The notes under the pieces: model-generated
Seen by the model: the letters and a program-made list of their open reading frames with translations, nothing else
Database searches by the model: none
Told to the model about the DNA's origin: nothing
Made by a program: the position numbers and the translations under genes
Source of the DNA: Candidatus Nanoarchaeia archaeon
GTDB taxonomy: Archaea > Nanobdellota > Nanobdellia > SCGC-AAA011-G17 > JACPNG01
Length of the DNA stretch: 64,000 nucleotides
Assembly: GCA_028714095.1 (NCBI GenBank)
Contig: JAQTMY010000001.1
Span: forward strand, 445,172 to 509,171
Direction: 5' to 3'
Part shown: positions 38,714-49,332 of the stretch, piece after piece
Layout of the letters: each line of letters starts with the position of its first letter
Numbering within the stretch: position 1 is the first letter of the stretch

Positions 38714-39330
38714 AGATTAAACTTGCTTTTGTTTTGCTTGTATTTGTTTTTGTTTTCCTTCTCGCTTTCCAGTTTGAAATTTTTAATCTAAAATTTTATG
38801 AAAAGGAGTTTATCAAAAATAATGTTTATGATAAATTTGGAAAAGAACAAACCCTGGAACAAACAAATAACTTAATAGATTATTTTAATGGCAAATATAA
38901 GGTCTTAGGAGGAGATTTTTTTAATGACAAGGAAAAAGTCCATCTTGAAGATGTGAAATTCTTAATAAATCTTGCAACCTCACTTTTTTATCTTTCTTTT
39001 TTAGCCATTGTTTTATATGTAATCTTCTTGTTTAAAACAGATCAGAAAGAAAAGTTAAGGGCTTCAATATCTGCGGCTTCATTCTTAATTATTTTTGTTG
39101 TGTTATTGTTAATATTTTCAAATTTCTCAGCTCTTTTCTTGGACTTCCATAAGATTTTGTTTACAAATGATTTATGGTTGTTAAATCCGCTGGAAGATAA
39201 TTTAATAGTTATGTTCCCTGCAGGATTTTTTTATGATATCTTCCTGGAAATTATCCTTGATGCCTTGATAATAACCCTGACCTTAATATTAATAAACACA
39301 AAAATTTTAAATAATGTTAAATTTAAGTAA
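38710..39330 (+). CDS. TIGR01906/DUF1461-like integral membrane protein
   Basis: FNDKEKVHLEDVKFLI and four TM segments. Confidence 0.65.
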   Translation: MKIKLAFVLLVFVFVFLLAFQFEIFNLKFYEKEFIKNNVYDKFGKEQTLEQTNNLIDYFNGKYKVLGGDFFNDKEKVHLEDVKFLINLATSLFYLSFLAIVLYVIFLFKTDQKEKLRASISAASFLIIFVVLLLIFSNFSALFLDFHKILFTNDLWLLNPLEDNLIVMFPAGFFYDIFLEIILDALIITLTLILINTKILNNVKFK

Positions 39331-39583
39331 TTTTGTGATTAAAATGGAAATTATAGTTTACTCAACAGACACCTGTCCTTGGTGCTATAAGGTTAAGGAC
39401 TACTTAAAGAAAAAAGGCGTAAAATTTACTGAATACAACGTCGGTGAAGACCAGGATAAAGCAATAGAGATGGTAGAAAAATCAGGACAGATGGGTGTTC
39501 CAGTAACTGATATTGACGGGGAAATCATCCTCGGATTTAACAAAGAGGAAATAGACAAAGCTCTAGAAAAACATAAAAAATAA
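39314..39583 (+). CDS. Glutaredoxin-like protein
   Basis: VYSTDTCPWCYKVKDYLKKKGVKF..GQMGVPVTDIDG; start may be downstream at IVYST. Confidence 0.9.
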   Translation: MLNLSNFVIKMEIIVYSTDTCPWCYKVKDYLKKKGVKFTEYNVGEDQDKAIEMVEKSGQMGVPVTDIDGEIILGFNKEEIDKALEKHKK

Positions 39584-39593
39584 AGGAGGTTGA

Positions 39594-40931
39594 TTGATGA
39601 AGGAGTTTTTTGAAGCGAAATCAATAGCTGTAGTCGGAGTTTCAAGGGATAAAAGAAAAGTAGGCAGCATCATCTTTAACCAGCTCCTCAAGAATTTTAA
39701 AGGCAAATTATATGGAATAAACCCAAACGTAAATACACTTTACGGATGCAAGATTTATAAAAATCTGTCATCCATAAATTCTCCAGTTGATCTTGTTGTT
39801 GTTGCAATCCCTTCCAAGTTTGTTATTGATGTTATCAAGGAACTTCCTTCTGTGAAATGCAAGCATGTTGTGATAATTACTGCTGGATTTAAGGAAATTG
39901 GCAATGAAGAATTAGAATTGAAACTAAAAAAGGAAATGGATAAGAGAGATATTAAGGCTGTTGGTGTTAATTGTTTAGGTATTTATGATTCATTCTCGGG
40001 GATAGATGCAATATTTTTACCTTCTGACAGGGTTCATAGGCCGGGAAAAGGAGGAATAAGTTTTATCTGCCAGTCCGGAGCTGTTGGCGGGGCGGTCTTA
40101 GATCTTCTTGCATCTAAGGGTTATGGAATTAGTAAATTTATAAGTTATGGTAATGCAACTAATTTAGATTCTATTGATTATCTTGAATACCTTGGCAAGG
40201 ATAAAAACACAAAAGTAATCTGCATGTATATTGAAGGACTTAGTGATGGTAAAAAATTCATGGAAATATGCAGAGAGATAGACAAACCAATTATCATCCT
40301 TAAGGGAGGTTTGACAAAAGCAGGAAACAAGGCTGCTCTATCTCATACAGGAGCTTTAGCCGGAGATCCAAGAGTGTATCTTGGAGCATTTAAACAGGCT
40401 GGAATAATTTATGCTGATTCTCTTGAAAATCTATTTGATTATGGAAGGATGCTTGAAAAAAGCATAAAACCCAAAGGGAACAAAGTTCAGGTAGTTACTA
40501 ATGGAGGAGGATTTGGAATTTTAAGCGTTGACAGTATTGTTTTAAATAATCTTGCTCTGGCTGATATCTCTAAGGAGAACAAGAAAGCTTTAAAGAAAAT
40601 ATTCCCAAAACTTGTTATAGTTGACAATCCGATGGATTTGGTCGGGGATGCGACTGATGAAAGGTATGACATTGCTCTTGAATATTGTTGTAAGGATAAA
40701 AACATAGATATAATCTTGATTACCCTTGATTACCAAACTCCTTTGATAACCTCAAACATCGTTAATGTCATTTCTAAATACAAGAATGAGAAACCAATAA
40801 TTGTTTCTTTAACAGGAGGAGAACCAACAGAAAAAATAAGAAAAATTCTGGAGTCTAGAGGAATTGTTTGCTTTGACTATCCTGAAAAAGCTGTTAGAGC
40901 TATTAAAAAACTAGTTGATTATTCTACTTAG
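39594..40931 (+). CDS. Acetate-CoA ligase (ADP-forming) alpha subunit-like
   Basis: CoA-binding SIAVVGVSRDKRKVGSIIFNQLL, CLGIYD, SHTGALAGDPRVYLGAFKQAGI. Confidence 0.85.
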   Translation: MMKEFFEAKSIAVVGVSRDKRKVGSIIFNQLLKNFKGKLYGINPNVNTLYGCKIYKNLSSINSPVDLVVVAIPSKFVIDVIKELPSVKCKHVVIITAGFKEIGNEELELKLKKEMDKRDIKAVGVNCLGIYDSFSGIDAIFLPSDRVHRPGKGGISFICQSGAVGGAVLDLLASKGYGISKFISYGNATNLDSIDYLEYLGKDKNTKVICMYIEGLSDGKKFMEICREIDKPIIILKGGLTKAGNKAALSHTGALAGDPRVYLGAFKQAGIIYADSLENLFDYGRMLEKSIKPKGNKVQVVTNGGGFGILSVDSIVLNNLALADISKENKKALKKIFPKLVIVDNPMDLVGDATDERYDIALEYCCKDKNIDIILITLDYQTPLITSNIVNVISKYKNEKPIIVSLTGGEPTEKIRKILESRGIVCFDYPEKAVRAIKKLVDYST

Positions 40932-41006
40932 GATTGAAATTCAAAATAATTAATATTTTATTTACGAGAGAGGTTTTTTGAGCTATATCAAAAACATTTA
41001 AATATC

Positions 41007-41030
41007 GTTAACAATATTAACAATTGTTAA
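41007..41030. promoter_or_regulatory. Operator-like TTAACAA repeats/palindrome upstream of sod
   Basis: TTAACAA (41008) plus perfect palindrome TTAACAATTGTTAA (41017-41030) just before SD. Confidence 0.5.
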
Positions 41031-41042
41031 CAGGAGGTTAAA

Positions 41043-41648
41043 ATGAAACACATATTATCTTTATTAGAGTATGATTATGATTCTTTGGAGCCATACATAG
41101 ACAGGCAAACAATGGAGATCCATCATAAAAAACATCATCAGGCATATATAGATAATTTCAACAAAGCAGTTGAAAATTATCCAGAATTAAAAAACAAAGA
41201 CATAAGAGAAATATTATCAAACTTAAACAAAGTTCCTGAAGACATAAGATTAAGTGTTAAGAATCATGGCGGAGGTTATTTTAATCATTCCTTTTTCTGG
41301 AAGATTCTTAAAAAAGATATAGAACCGAAAGGAGAAATAAAAGAAGCGATAGAGAGACAGTTTGGCAGTCTAGAAGAATTCCAGGATAAGTTCAAGAAAT
41401 TGGCTTTGTCTCATTTTGGAAGCGGATGGGTATGGTTGATTCTTGATAAAGGAAAATTATCACTTTTGTCTACCCCAAACCAGGACAGTCCAATCAGCGA
41501 TGGGAAAATTCCTTTGTTGACATTAGATATTTGGGAGCATGCATATTACTTGAAATATCAGAATAAAAGAGCAGATTATATAGATGCATTCTTTCATGTA
41601 ATAGACTGGAGTAATGTAAACAAAAATTATCAAGAGGCAATAAAATGA
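41043..41648 (+). CDS. sod: Fe/Mn superoxide dismutase
   Basis: EIHHKKHHQAYIDNFNKA, NHSFFWKIL, DIWEHAYYLKYQNKR. Confidence 0.96.
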   Translation: MKHILSLLEYDYDSLEPYIDRQTMEIHHKKHHQAYIDNFNKAVENYPELKNKDIREILSNLNKVPEDIRLSVKNHGGGYFNHSFFWKILKKDIEPKGEIKEAIERQFGSLEEFQDKFKKLALSHFGSGWVWLILDKGKLSLLSTPNQDSPISDGKIPLLTLDIWEHAYYLKYQNKRADYIDAFFHVIDWSNVNKNYQEAIK

Positions 41649-42232
41649 GACTAAGCGAATACAGAAAACCAGAACATGAAATAAATAATATCTTTATAGA
41701 AAGATGGTCTCCTAGGGCAATGTCTGGTGAAATTCTCTCTGAGGATGAAATAATGTCCTTATTTGAGGCCGCGAGATGGGCTCCATCTTCTTATAATAAT
41801 CAGCCTTGGAAATTTGTTTATGCCAGGAAGAATACAGAATATTGGGATAAATTCTTTAATTTACTTATTGATTTTAATAAAAGTTGGGTAAAGGATGCAG
41901 CATTGTTAATATTAATTATTTCAAAAAGAAATTTTGAGTATAATAATAAACCTTCAGTATCTCATTCTTTTGATACAGGGGCTGCATGGCAAAACCTAGC
42001 ATTGCAGGGTTCAATAAATGGGTTGGTTGTACATGCAATGGAAGGATTTGACTACGAAAAAGCAAAACAATTATTTAAGATTCCTGATGACTATAAAATT
42101 GAAGCAATGATTGCAGTTGGTAAACCTGGAAAAAAAGAAAACTTGCCTAAAGAATTACAGGGAAGAGAATCCCCTTCTTCGAGAAAAAAGATAGGTAATT
42201 TTGTTTCAGAAGGAAACTTTATTCAACAGTGA
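41645..42232 (+). CDS. Nitroreductase family protein
   Basis: RWSPRAMSGE..FEAARWAPSSYNNQPWKFVYA. Confidence 0.9.
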   Translation: MRLSEYRKPEHEINNIFIERWSPRAMSGEILSEDEIMSLFEAARWAPSSYNNQPWKFVYARKNTEYWDKFFNLLIDFNKSWVKDAALLILIISKRNFEYNNKPSVSHSFDTGAAWQNLALQGSINGLVVHAMEGFDYEKAKQLFKIPDDYKIEAMIAVGKPGKKENLPKELQGRESPSSRKKIGNFVSEGNFIQQ

Positions 42233-44012
42233 CGGACTTTGCCAAATTTCTTGGCTTGTCAGGATCGATTCCTTTTAGGTCAGCAATATAATAAGATAAT
42301 AATTGTAATGGAATTACATTTAAGATTGGACTTAACTCCTCTTTTGTAAAAGGAACATAAATAATTTCATCAGAAACCTCTTCTAACTCTCTGTCATTGG
42401 TTACAATAATTATCTTTCCGCCCCTTGATTTAATTTCTTCTATATTACTCAAGCATTTCTTAGTTAAGTTGTCTTTATTTAAAACAAAAATGACTGGAAA
42501 ACCATTTTCAATTAAGGCAATAGGCCCATGCTTCATCTCAGCAGTTGGATAGCCTTCTGCATGTATATAAGAAATTTCTTTTAGTTTTAATGCTCCCTCT
42601 AATGCTACAGGAAAGTTAATTCCTCTCCCAAGAAACAAAAACGCCTTGCTCTCTTTTAAATCATCAGCTATCTTTCTTATCTTTTCAGAGTCGTTAAAAA
42701 TCATCCTTGCCTTTTCAGGCAGCCTACTTATCTCTTCAATCAAAGAATGATCTATTTTATTCCCTTTTTCCTGCTCAATGTATAATGAAAATAATAAGAT
42801 TGCCAAAACCTGTCCAGTAAATGCTTTTGTACTTGCTACTCCTATCTCAGGTCCAGAATGCAGATAAATTCCAGAATCTACCTCTCTTGATATTGTAGAA
42901 CCGACAACATTGACTATCCCGAGTGTTTTTGCTTTTTTTGATTTTGCCTCATTTATTGCAGCTAGAGTATCTGCAGTTTCTCCAGACTGCGATATTGCAA
43001 TAACCAAATCATATTCTTGAACAATTGGATTTCTATACCTGAACTCAGACGCATAATCTACCTCTACAGGAATTCTGTTTATTTTTTCAATAATATATTT
43101 TCCAATTAAAGCAGAATGCCAGCTTGTCCCGCAGGCAATAAATATTATTCTCTTTATTGATCTAGTATCCAGATTTAAACTAAGCTTAATGTTCTCATCT
43201 TTTATTCTTCCTCTTAATGTATTTTCCAAAGCCTCTGGTTGCTCAAATATTTCTTTAAGCATAAAGTGTTTAAATCCTTTTTTTTCTATTTGACCAATAT
43301 CCCATTTGATTTCATGAACTTTTTTATCAATCCCATTCCCATAGACATCCCTTATGTTATAATCTTCTTTTGTTATTGTAGCAACCTCGTTGTCATCAAG
43401 ATAAATAACTTTTTTAGTATGCTCCAGTATTCCTGCAGCGTCAGAACAGACAAACATTTCATTATCACCTACCCCTACTATCAGGGGAGAACCTCTTCTT
43501 GCAGCAACAATCTTGTTTTCATTTTTCTTCATAACTGCCAGACCAAAAGTCCCATCAACACATCTTAAGGCGTTTATAGTAGCCTCGGTCAAATCTCCCT
43601 GGTAAAAATCCTCTATTAAATGTGCAATTACCTCAGAATCAGTATTGGAAATGAAACTATGGCCTTTTTTCTTAAGAATCTCTCTTAAGCCAACATAATT
43701 TTCTATTATTCCATTGTGGACTATGGCAATTTCTTTTTTACAATCCAGATGCGGATGAGCATTAATCTCATTAGGCACTCCGTGAGTAGCCCATCTTGTG
43801 TGGGCAATCCCAACATCCCCTTTAAGATTCTCCAAATCATCACTTTTTTCTAATTCAGATATCCTGCCGCTTCTCTTGATAACTTTTAATTCCTGCCCGT
43901 TGTTTATGCATAATCCCGCACTGTCATATCCCCTGTATTCCAATATTTTAAGTCCTTTAATCAGCAAAGGTACTATTTCCTTGTCTCCTATATAAGAAAT
44001 GATCCCGCACAT
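42219..44012 (-). CDS. glmS: Glutamine-fructose-6-phosphate aminotransferase (isomerizing)
   Basis: MCGIISYIGDKE, HTRWATHG, ACGTSWHSALIGKY, SQSGETADTLAA. Confidence 0.96.
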   Translation of the reverse strand: MCGIISYIGDKEIVPLLIKGLKILEYRGYDSAGLCINNGQELKVIKRSGRISELEKSDDLENLKGDVGIAHTRWATHGVPNEINAHPHLDCKKEIAIVHNGIIENYVGLREILKKKGHSFISNTDSEVIAHLIEDFYQGDLTEATINALRCVDGTFGLAVMKKNENKIVAARRGSPLIVGVGDNEMFVCSDAAGILEHTKKVIYLDDNEVATITKEDYNIRDVYGNGIDKKVHEIKWDIGQIEKKGFKHFMLKEIFEQPEALENTLRGRIKDENIKLSLNLDTRSIKRIIFIACGTSWHSALIGKYIIEKINRIPVEVDYASEFRYRNPIVQEYDLVIAISQSGETADTLAAINEAKSKKAKTLGIVNVVGSTISREVDSGIYLHSGPEIGVASTKAFTGQVLAILLFSLYIEQEKGNKIDHSLIEEISRLPEKARMIFNDSEKIRKIADDLKESKAFLFLGRGINFPVALEGALKLKEISYIHAEGYPTAEMKHGPIALIENGFPVIFVLNKDNLTKKCLSNIEEIKSRGGKIIIVTNDRELEEVSDEIIYVPFTKEELSPILNVIPLQLLSYYIADLKGIDPDKPRNLAKSVTVE

Positions 44013-44109
44013 AGTAAAGTTAAGGAAAAATACTTATTTTAATCTTCCAGTCCCACTCTCAAGGACTAAAATCAAAATCCTTAAATACTTAAAATTTAAT
44101 TTATTAAAA

Positions 44110-45210
44110 ATGGTTTATGTAAAGATTATTCCTTGTGACTCTTACAAACAATCCAATGTTGATAAGGCAGTAAGGATAGCTCTGAAAGATTTTGAAATTA
44201 AAAAAAATAAGACTGTTTTTATAAAACCAAATTTATTGGGGGCCTATAGAAAAGGTTTCATTGTCATAACTAATCCTTCTGTAGTGGAGGCTATTTGTAA
44301 AATTTTATCCAAAAACAAAAATAAAATTATTATTGGAGATTCTTCTTTCCAGAATACCGAACTTGCAATCCAGAAATCTGGACTTAAGGAAGTAGCAAAA
44401 AAATACAATGCTAAATTAATTAATCTTGAAAGAACCGAATTTATTAATATTAAAATCCCAAAAGGTAAAATTCTAAAAGAGGTACTTTTACCAAAAGTTG
44501 TTCTGGATGTTGACTATATAATTAATGTTCCAAAACTTAAAACTCATTCTTTGATGAAACTTACATGCGGAATAAAAAATATGTTTGGTATTATCCCCGG
44601 AGTTAAAAAACAAGGGCTTCATAACTTTGCCCCAACCGAAGAGAAGTTTGCCCAGATGCTCCTTGATTTAAATTCTGTTGTAAAGCCAAACTTTACAATT
44701 GTAGATGCAGTTATTGGTATGGAAGGAGAGGGACCTGCAGCAGGAGAGGCAAGACCTACAGGTTTAATTCTTGCATCAGATTCCCAGTTTGCTGTTGATT
44801 TAATTGCATGCGATATAATCGGATGGGATAGAAAATCTGTACCAACAAACCGGTTAGCCTTAGAACAAAAATTAGTGGATGAAAAAATAGATATAATAGG
44901 GAGGGTTCCAAAAATTCCATATAAAAAACCCTCTTCACTTCCTGTCAAAGGCATCCTCAACTTTGTAATGAATAGAATCCCTCAGTCTAGGATTACCCTT
45001 TATAATGAAAAATGTATAAAATGTGGAGCCTGTAGGAGGGGTTGTCCAATGGGTGCAATAACCTTAAAGCCCTATCCAGTGATAGATACAAAAAAATGTA
45101 TAAGGTGTTTTTGTTGTTTAGAGGTCTGCCCAGAGCATGCATTATATCTGAAACCCCCAGTATCCAGAAAGTTTATTGATTGGATCAGAAAAAAAATGGC
45201 TCGTATTTAA
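44110..45210 (+). CDS. DUF362 domain protein with C-terminal 2x[4Fe-4S] ferredoxin domain
   Basis: VFIKPNLLG, CIKCGACRRGCPMGAI..CIRCFCCLEVCPEHAL; ORF track extends upstream to 43999 but ATG 44110 fits better. Confidence 0.85.
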   Translation: MVYVKIIPCDSYKQSNVDKAVRIALKDFEIKKNKTVFIKPNLLGAYRKGFIVITNPSVVEAICKILSKNKNKIIIGDSSFQNTELAIQKSGLKEVAKKYNAKLINLERTEFINIKIPKGKILKEVLLPKVVLDVDYIINVPKLKTHSLMKLTCGIKNMFGIIPGVKKQGLHNFAPTEEKFAQMLLDLNSVVKPNFTIVDAVIGMEGEGPAAGEARPTGLILASDSQFAVDLIACDIIGWDRKSVPTNRLALEQKLVDEKIDIIGRVPKIPYKKPSSLPVKGILNFVMNRIPQSRITLYNEKCIKCGACRRGCPMGAITLKPYPVIDTKKCIRCFCCLEVCPEHALYLKPPVSRKFIDWIRKKMARI

Positions 45211-47099
45211 TCTTCATTTAACCATATAATACTTACTCCTTTAATTCTTTTTATTCTTGAAATCATTTCCTTAAGATGTTCTAAATCTTCAAATTCCATT
45301 GTAAGTGTTATCTCTGCATCTTTTATTTTTAATAACTTGCTTGTTGCTCTGATTATGTTTGTTCCTGTTGCAGAAACAGTATTGATAATATCAGCAAGAA
45401 TTCCTACTCTGTCTATACAGTTTATTCCTAAGGTAAGTTTGAAGTTTTTCAGATTGTTCCACTCAGCCTCGCATTTTTTATTTTTGGGTTTGTCTTTCAT
45501 AGTCGGACAGTCAGCCCTGTGCAAAATATATCTTGTTCCTGATTTGTATGCTATAATCTCATAAGGAGGTAGGGGATTGCAGCATCTCGCAATTCTTGGT
45601 TTCAAATCCTTGCCTTTTATTGAGATTAAGGATGTAACCTCTCTTTCCTCTTTCTTCTTTGGTTCTTTGATCAGAGTTACCTTCTGTTTTAGGTTAAGGA
45701 ACCTTTTTATTTTGGCTATTGCTTTACTGGTCTTTACAATTTTAAGCCAGTCTCTCTTTGGAGTTGCATCTTTTTGGGTTAATATCTTTATTATATCCCC
45801 ATGCTTTAGCTCATGCCTCAGAGATACAATTCTTCCATTGACAATTGCCCCAGTGCATTTATCTCCCAAATCAGAATGAATTGCATAAGCAAAATCTATT
45901 GGGGTTGAGCCTTTGGGCAAAGCAATGACTTCTGTAGTTGGAGTAAAAACATAAATCTCATCCTCAAAAAATTCTTCTTTCAAAAACTCCCTGAATTCTT
46001 TTGGGGAAATCTTCTCCTTGCCTAATCCCAATAAATCCCTAACCCATGAAAGTTTTTTGTCAAAGCCCTTATCTTTTATTTTTGTTCCTTTGTATTTCCA
46101 GTGAGCAGCAATTCCCTCTTCTGCAACCCTGTCCATGTAGCTTGTTCTTATCTGGAATTCTACCGGCTGGTTCAGGGCCATTACAGCCGTATGCAGGCTT
46201 TGATACATGTTCTTTTTGGGAACAGCAATATAATCATCAAACTCTCCGGGGATTGGAGGCCATTCATTATGGATTATCCCCAAGATTTCATAGCAGTTTT
46301 TTACAGTGTCTGTAACAATTCTTATTCCGATAAGATCATAGATTTCATTAAAGTTCCTGTTCTTTTGAATCATTTTTTTGTATAAACTATAGATGTGTTT
46401 TGATCTCCCAAACATTTTGGAATCTATCCCTCTTTCCTTTAATTTCTTTTCAATGATGCCTTTAATTTTTTTGATTTCCGCCTCCCTCTCCTTTGATGGA
46501 GTTAATTTTTTATCAAATTTTTCATACATCTCAGGATTTAATACCTTAAAGGACAGATCCTCAAGTTCAGCCTTTATTGCAAACATCCCCATTCTTGATG
46601 CAAGCGGAGCATAAAAATCAAGAGTTACTTGTGCAATCTTTTTTTGTTTTTCCTCAGGCAGATAATCAATTGTACGCATATTGTGTAATTTATCTGCTAA
46701 TTTAATTATAATAACTCTAAGATCTCTGGATGTAGTAATAAATAATTTTCTTAGGGATTCAGTATCTCTGGTTTTTTCATACTTAAATCTCTTTAACTTT
46801 GTTAACCCATCTACTAAATTTTTAACATCTTCCCCAAAATCTTTGCTGATTTCATCTAATGAAATACTGGTGTCTTCCACAATATCATGTAATAAAGCAG
46901 CAACGATGCTTTCTATATCAACTTCTAATCCTGCAAGAATGTAAGCAACGTTCAGGGGGTGTTGTATATAAGGTTCTCCAGACTCTCTGCTAATACCCTT
47001 GTGATATTTTTCCGCAAACTCATATGCTTTTTTAATTAGTTCAATGTCGGCTTCCTTATCATATTCCTGCACTTTTTTTATAAGATCTTTTATTTCCAT
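45207..47099 (-). CDS. Long RelA/SpoT homolog, HD hydrolase + synthetase + TGS + ACT domains
   Basis: ALLHDIVEDT, KLADKLHNMRTI, YDLIGIRIV, DYIAVPKKNMYQSLHTAV, LPKGSTPIDFAYAIHSDLG, RCCNPLPPYEI. Confidence 0.93.
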   Translation of the reverse strand: MEIKDLIKKVQEYDKEADIELIKKAYEFAEKYHKGISRESGEPYIQHPLNVAYILAGLEVDIESIVAALLHDIVEDTSISLDEISKDFGEDVKNLVDGLTKLKRFKYEKTRDTESLRKLFITTSRDLRVIIIKLADKLHNMRTIDYLPEEKQKKIAQVTLDFYAPLASRMGMFAIKAELEDLSFKVLNPEMYEKFDKKLTPSKEREAEIKKIKGIIEKKLKERGIDSKMFGRSKHIYSLYKKMIQKNRNFNEIYDLIGIRIVTDTVKNCYEILGIIHNEWPPIPGEFDDYIAVPKKNMYQSLHTAVMALNQPVEFQIRTSYMDRVAEEGIAAHWKYKGTKIKDKGFDKKLSWVRDLLGLGKEKISPKEFREFLKEEFFEDEIYVFTPTTEVIALPKGSTPIDFAYAIHSDLGDKCTGAIVNGRIVSLRHELKHGDIIKILTQKDATPKRDWLKIVKTSKAIAKIKRFLNLKQKVTLIKEPKKKEEREVTSLISIKGKDLKPRIARCCNPLPPYEIIAYKSGTRYILHRADCPTMKDKPKNKKCEAEWNNLKNFKLTLGINCIDRVGILADIINTVSATGTNIIRATSKLLKIKDAEITLTMEFEDLEHLKEMISRIKRIKGVSIIWLNED

Positions 47100-47140
47100 A
47101 TTTAATAAAAAAGATAAGAAATTAATAAAGTTAACCTAAA

Positions 47141-47389
47141 CTAATACCTATAGATAATCCTCGTTATTACGTCATTATAGGACACCCACCCAAGCAGGAT
47201 TCCGGCACTTACGAGAAGAACCACAAGCAAAATTATCAGTACCTTTAATCCAAATACAACCTGACTAAGTTGTTTATTTGTTTTTTCTAAATGGGTTTGG
47301 GAAAATCCATATAGGACTGACCCGTCTTTATCTTTGTATTGAATTCCAGTCTGCTCAGAAGGCTTTTTTTGCTCAGCCATTAACATCAC
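47141..47389 (-). CDS. Hypothetical single-TM protein
   Basis: 82-aa ORF, C-terminal TM. Confidence 0.5.
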   Translation of the reverse strand: MMLMAEQKKPSEQTGIQYKDKDGSVLYGFSQTHLEKTNKQLSQVVFGLKVLIILLVVLLVSAGILLGWVSYNDVITRIIYRY

Positions 47390-47471
47390 CTACTAAAAGA
47401 TTATTTATGCGGTTTTTAAAGTTTTATATTCCTCAAAGTAGTTAGTAAGCTATATAAATCTAGATTTAGAG

Positions 47472-48518
47472 ATGCTAACCATGAAAATTTATATAAAAAC
47501 CTTTGGCTGTGCATTGAATAAGGCAGATAGCTCTTTTATGGCAAATTTCTTGAAAGACCATAATTTTCTGATGGTTGGTAGCCAAGAAGAGGCAGACTAT
47601 GTTATTGTAAATTCATGTGGAGTTAAATCCAGAACTCAGGATAGGGTTTTAAGTTATGTTAAAAAGATAAAGAGTTCAGGAAAAAAGGTTTATGTTGGAG
47701 GTTGTCTGCCAAAAATGCTAAAAGGAAAAATAGATGCAGACGGACTTTTTGATACTAATTCTATAACTAAGTTATTAGATATTCTTAATGGTGAAAAAGT
47801 AATATTTTCAGATGTTAAGGAAGATAAACTAAATATCTCTCCGGAAAAAGATCTAGCCATAATCCCTATTGCAGAAGGTTGTTTAAACAGATGTAATTAT
47901 TGTTCTGTTAAAAACATCAGAGGAAATTTAAAATCTTATCCAAAAGAAAAAATAATCAATAAAATAAAAGAGGTTTTGGCAAAAGGCGTAGATAAAATTT
48001 ATTTAACCGCTCAAGATACTGGTTGTTATGGCAAAGACATTAATGAAGATTTAATATCCTTGCTTAAAGAAATTATAAAATTAAAAGGGAATTTTAAAAT
48101 CAGATTGGGCATGGCAAATCCTGAGTATATATTGCCAATAGCTGAAGACCTTGTTGAAATCTATAAAGCGGATAAGATGATAAAATTTATTCATATCCCG
48201 ATTCAGTCTGGATCTGACAAGGTCCTTAAGGAAATGAACCGAAATTATAAGGTAAAGGAATTCATAAGACTAGTTAAACTATTTAGAAAAAATATTAAAG
48301 ATATAACAATTTCTACAGATATCATAGTTGGTTATCCGACAGAAACAGATGAGGATTTTGAAAAAACTCTAGAGTTTATAGAAAAAATAAAACCCGAGGT
48401 TGTAAATCTTTCTAAATTTACCCCAAGACCAAATACTCCTGCGTCTAGACTAAAACAACTAAGTTCAGAAACAATAAAAGAAAGATCAAAAAAAATAAGT
48501 GAAAAAATTAAGGTTTGA
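47472..48518 (+). CDS. MiaB-like tRNA methylthiotransferase (archaeal MtaB/CDKAL1 type)
   Basis: KTFGCALNKADS, GCLNRCNYCSVKNIRG radical-SAM motif. Confidence 0.9.
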   Translation: MLTMKIYIKTFGCALNKADSSFMANFLKDHNFLMVGSQEEADYVIVNSCGVKSRTQDRVLSYVKKIKSSGKKVYVGGCLPKMLKGKIDADGLFDTNSITKLLDILNGEKVIFSDVKEDKLNISPEKDLAIIPIAEGCLNRCNYCSVKNIRGNLKSYPKEKIINKIKEVLAKGVDKIYLTAQDTGCYGKDINEDLISLLKEIIKLKGNFKIRLGMANPEYILPIAEDLVEIYKADKMIKFIHIPIQSGSDKVLKEMNRNYKVKEFIRLVKLFRKNIKDITISTDIIVGYPTETDEDFEKTLEFIEKIKPEVVNLSKFTPRPNTPASRLKQLSSETIKERSKKISEKIKV

Positions 48519-49332
48519 TAGTAATCTTATCAGCAGGTTTCATCTCTTTCCATGCAACACCGAAAAGATTGTTCAGGGCAGAAGCAAAGAAAGGAGTATT
48601 TATCCACACACCAACATCGTAGGTTGGGTGGACTGAAGAATCATCCAGCACCATAAATACCAAATCTTTGTCATCAACTATGCAGAATCTTGCATTAATG
48701 TTTTTTGAATCTCTTACTTCTGCAACTTTTGACAAATCTTTTAATATTGGCAGTGTTTCCTTTGTGATTGGTGCTGCAATCTTTATTGCAACCCCTTTTT
48801 TCTTTAGCCTTTCCATTTCGTTCTTTAATGCATCGAATTTTCTCAATAATCCCTTAGAGGAAGTTATAAGGGTTATGTTTTTTTCTGCGTTCTTTATCAT
48901 TAATTCCAAATGAGTGTAGATGTTATGTCTGCCTCTTATTGCTCCTGATAAATCAGTAGGCTCAACAAACTCAACTCCGTCTTTGTGTAGGGATGTAAGT
49001 TCCTTCAAAACCGGAGTTCCTTTAAGGCCATCTAACTTTTTGATGTCTTCATCAGACCTTATCCTGACATTTTTCTTTACTCTGTCAACAACTTCACCAG
49101 GATCAACAGCTAAGTATTTGATTGGTTTTCCTAGTTTCATAACTACGAAACCTTTTTTCTCTAAGGATTCCAGAACATCGTATGCTCTTGATCTTGGAAC
49201 ATTACCTATCTCAGATAATTCTCCTGCTGTTGAAATTCCTCTTGACAACAATGCTGTCCATATCCTTGCTTCGTATAAGTTTAAGTTGAAAGCTCTTCTG
49301 AGCTTGCTCAAAAACTCCTCTTTAACAATCAT
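48508..49332 (-). CDS. TrmB-family transcriptional regulator
   Basis: NLYEARIWTALLSRGISTAGELSEIGNVPRSRAYDVLESLEKKGFVV. Confidence 0.88.
   Translation of the reverse strand: MIVKEEFLSKLRRAFNLNLYEARIWTALLSRGISTAGELSEIGNVPRSRAYDVLESLEKKGFVVMKLGKPIKYLAVDPGEVVDRVKKNVRIRSDEDIKKLDGLKGTPVLKELTSLHKDGVEFVEPTDLSGAIRGRHNIYTHLELMIKNAEKNITLITSSKGLLRKFDALKNEMERLKKKGVAIKIAAPITKETLPILKDLSKVAEVRDSKNINARFCIVDDKDLVFMVLDDSSVHPTYDVGVWINTPFFASALNNLFGVAWKEMKPADKITIKP

Noticed and set aside
45337-46944. Multiple + strand ORFs across the RelA/SpoT gene
   Set aside because: Antisense shadow ORFs; the minus-strand gene is complete and conserved.
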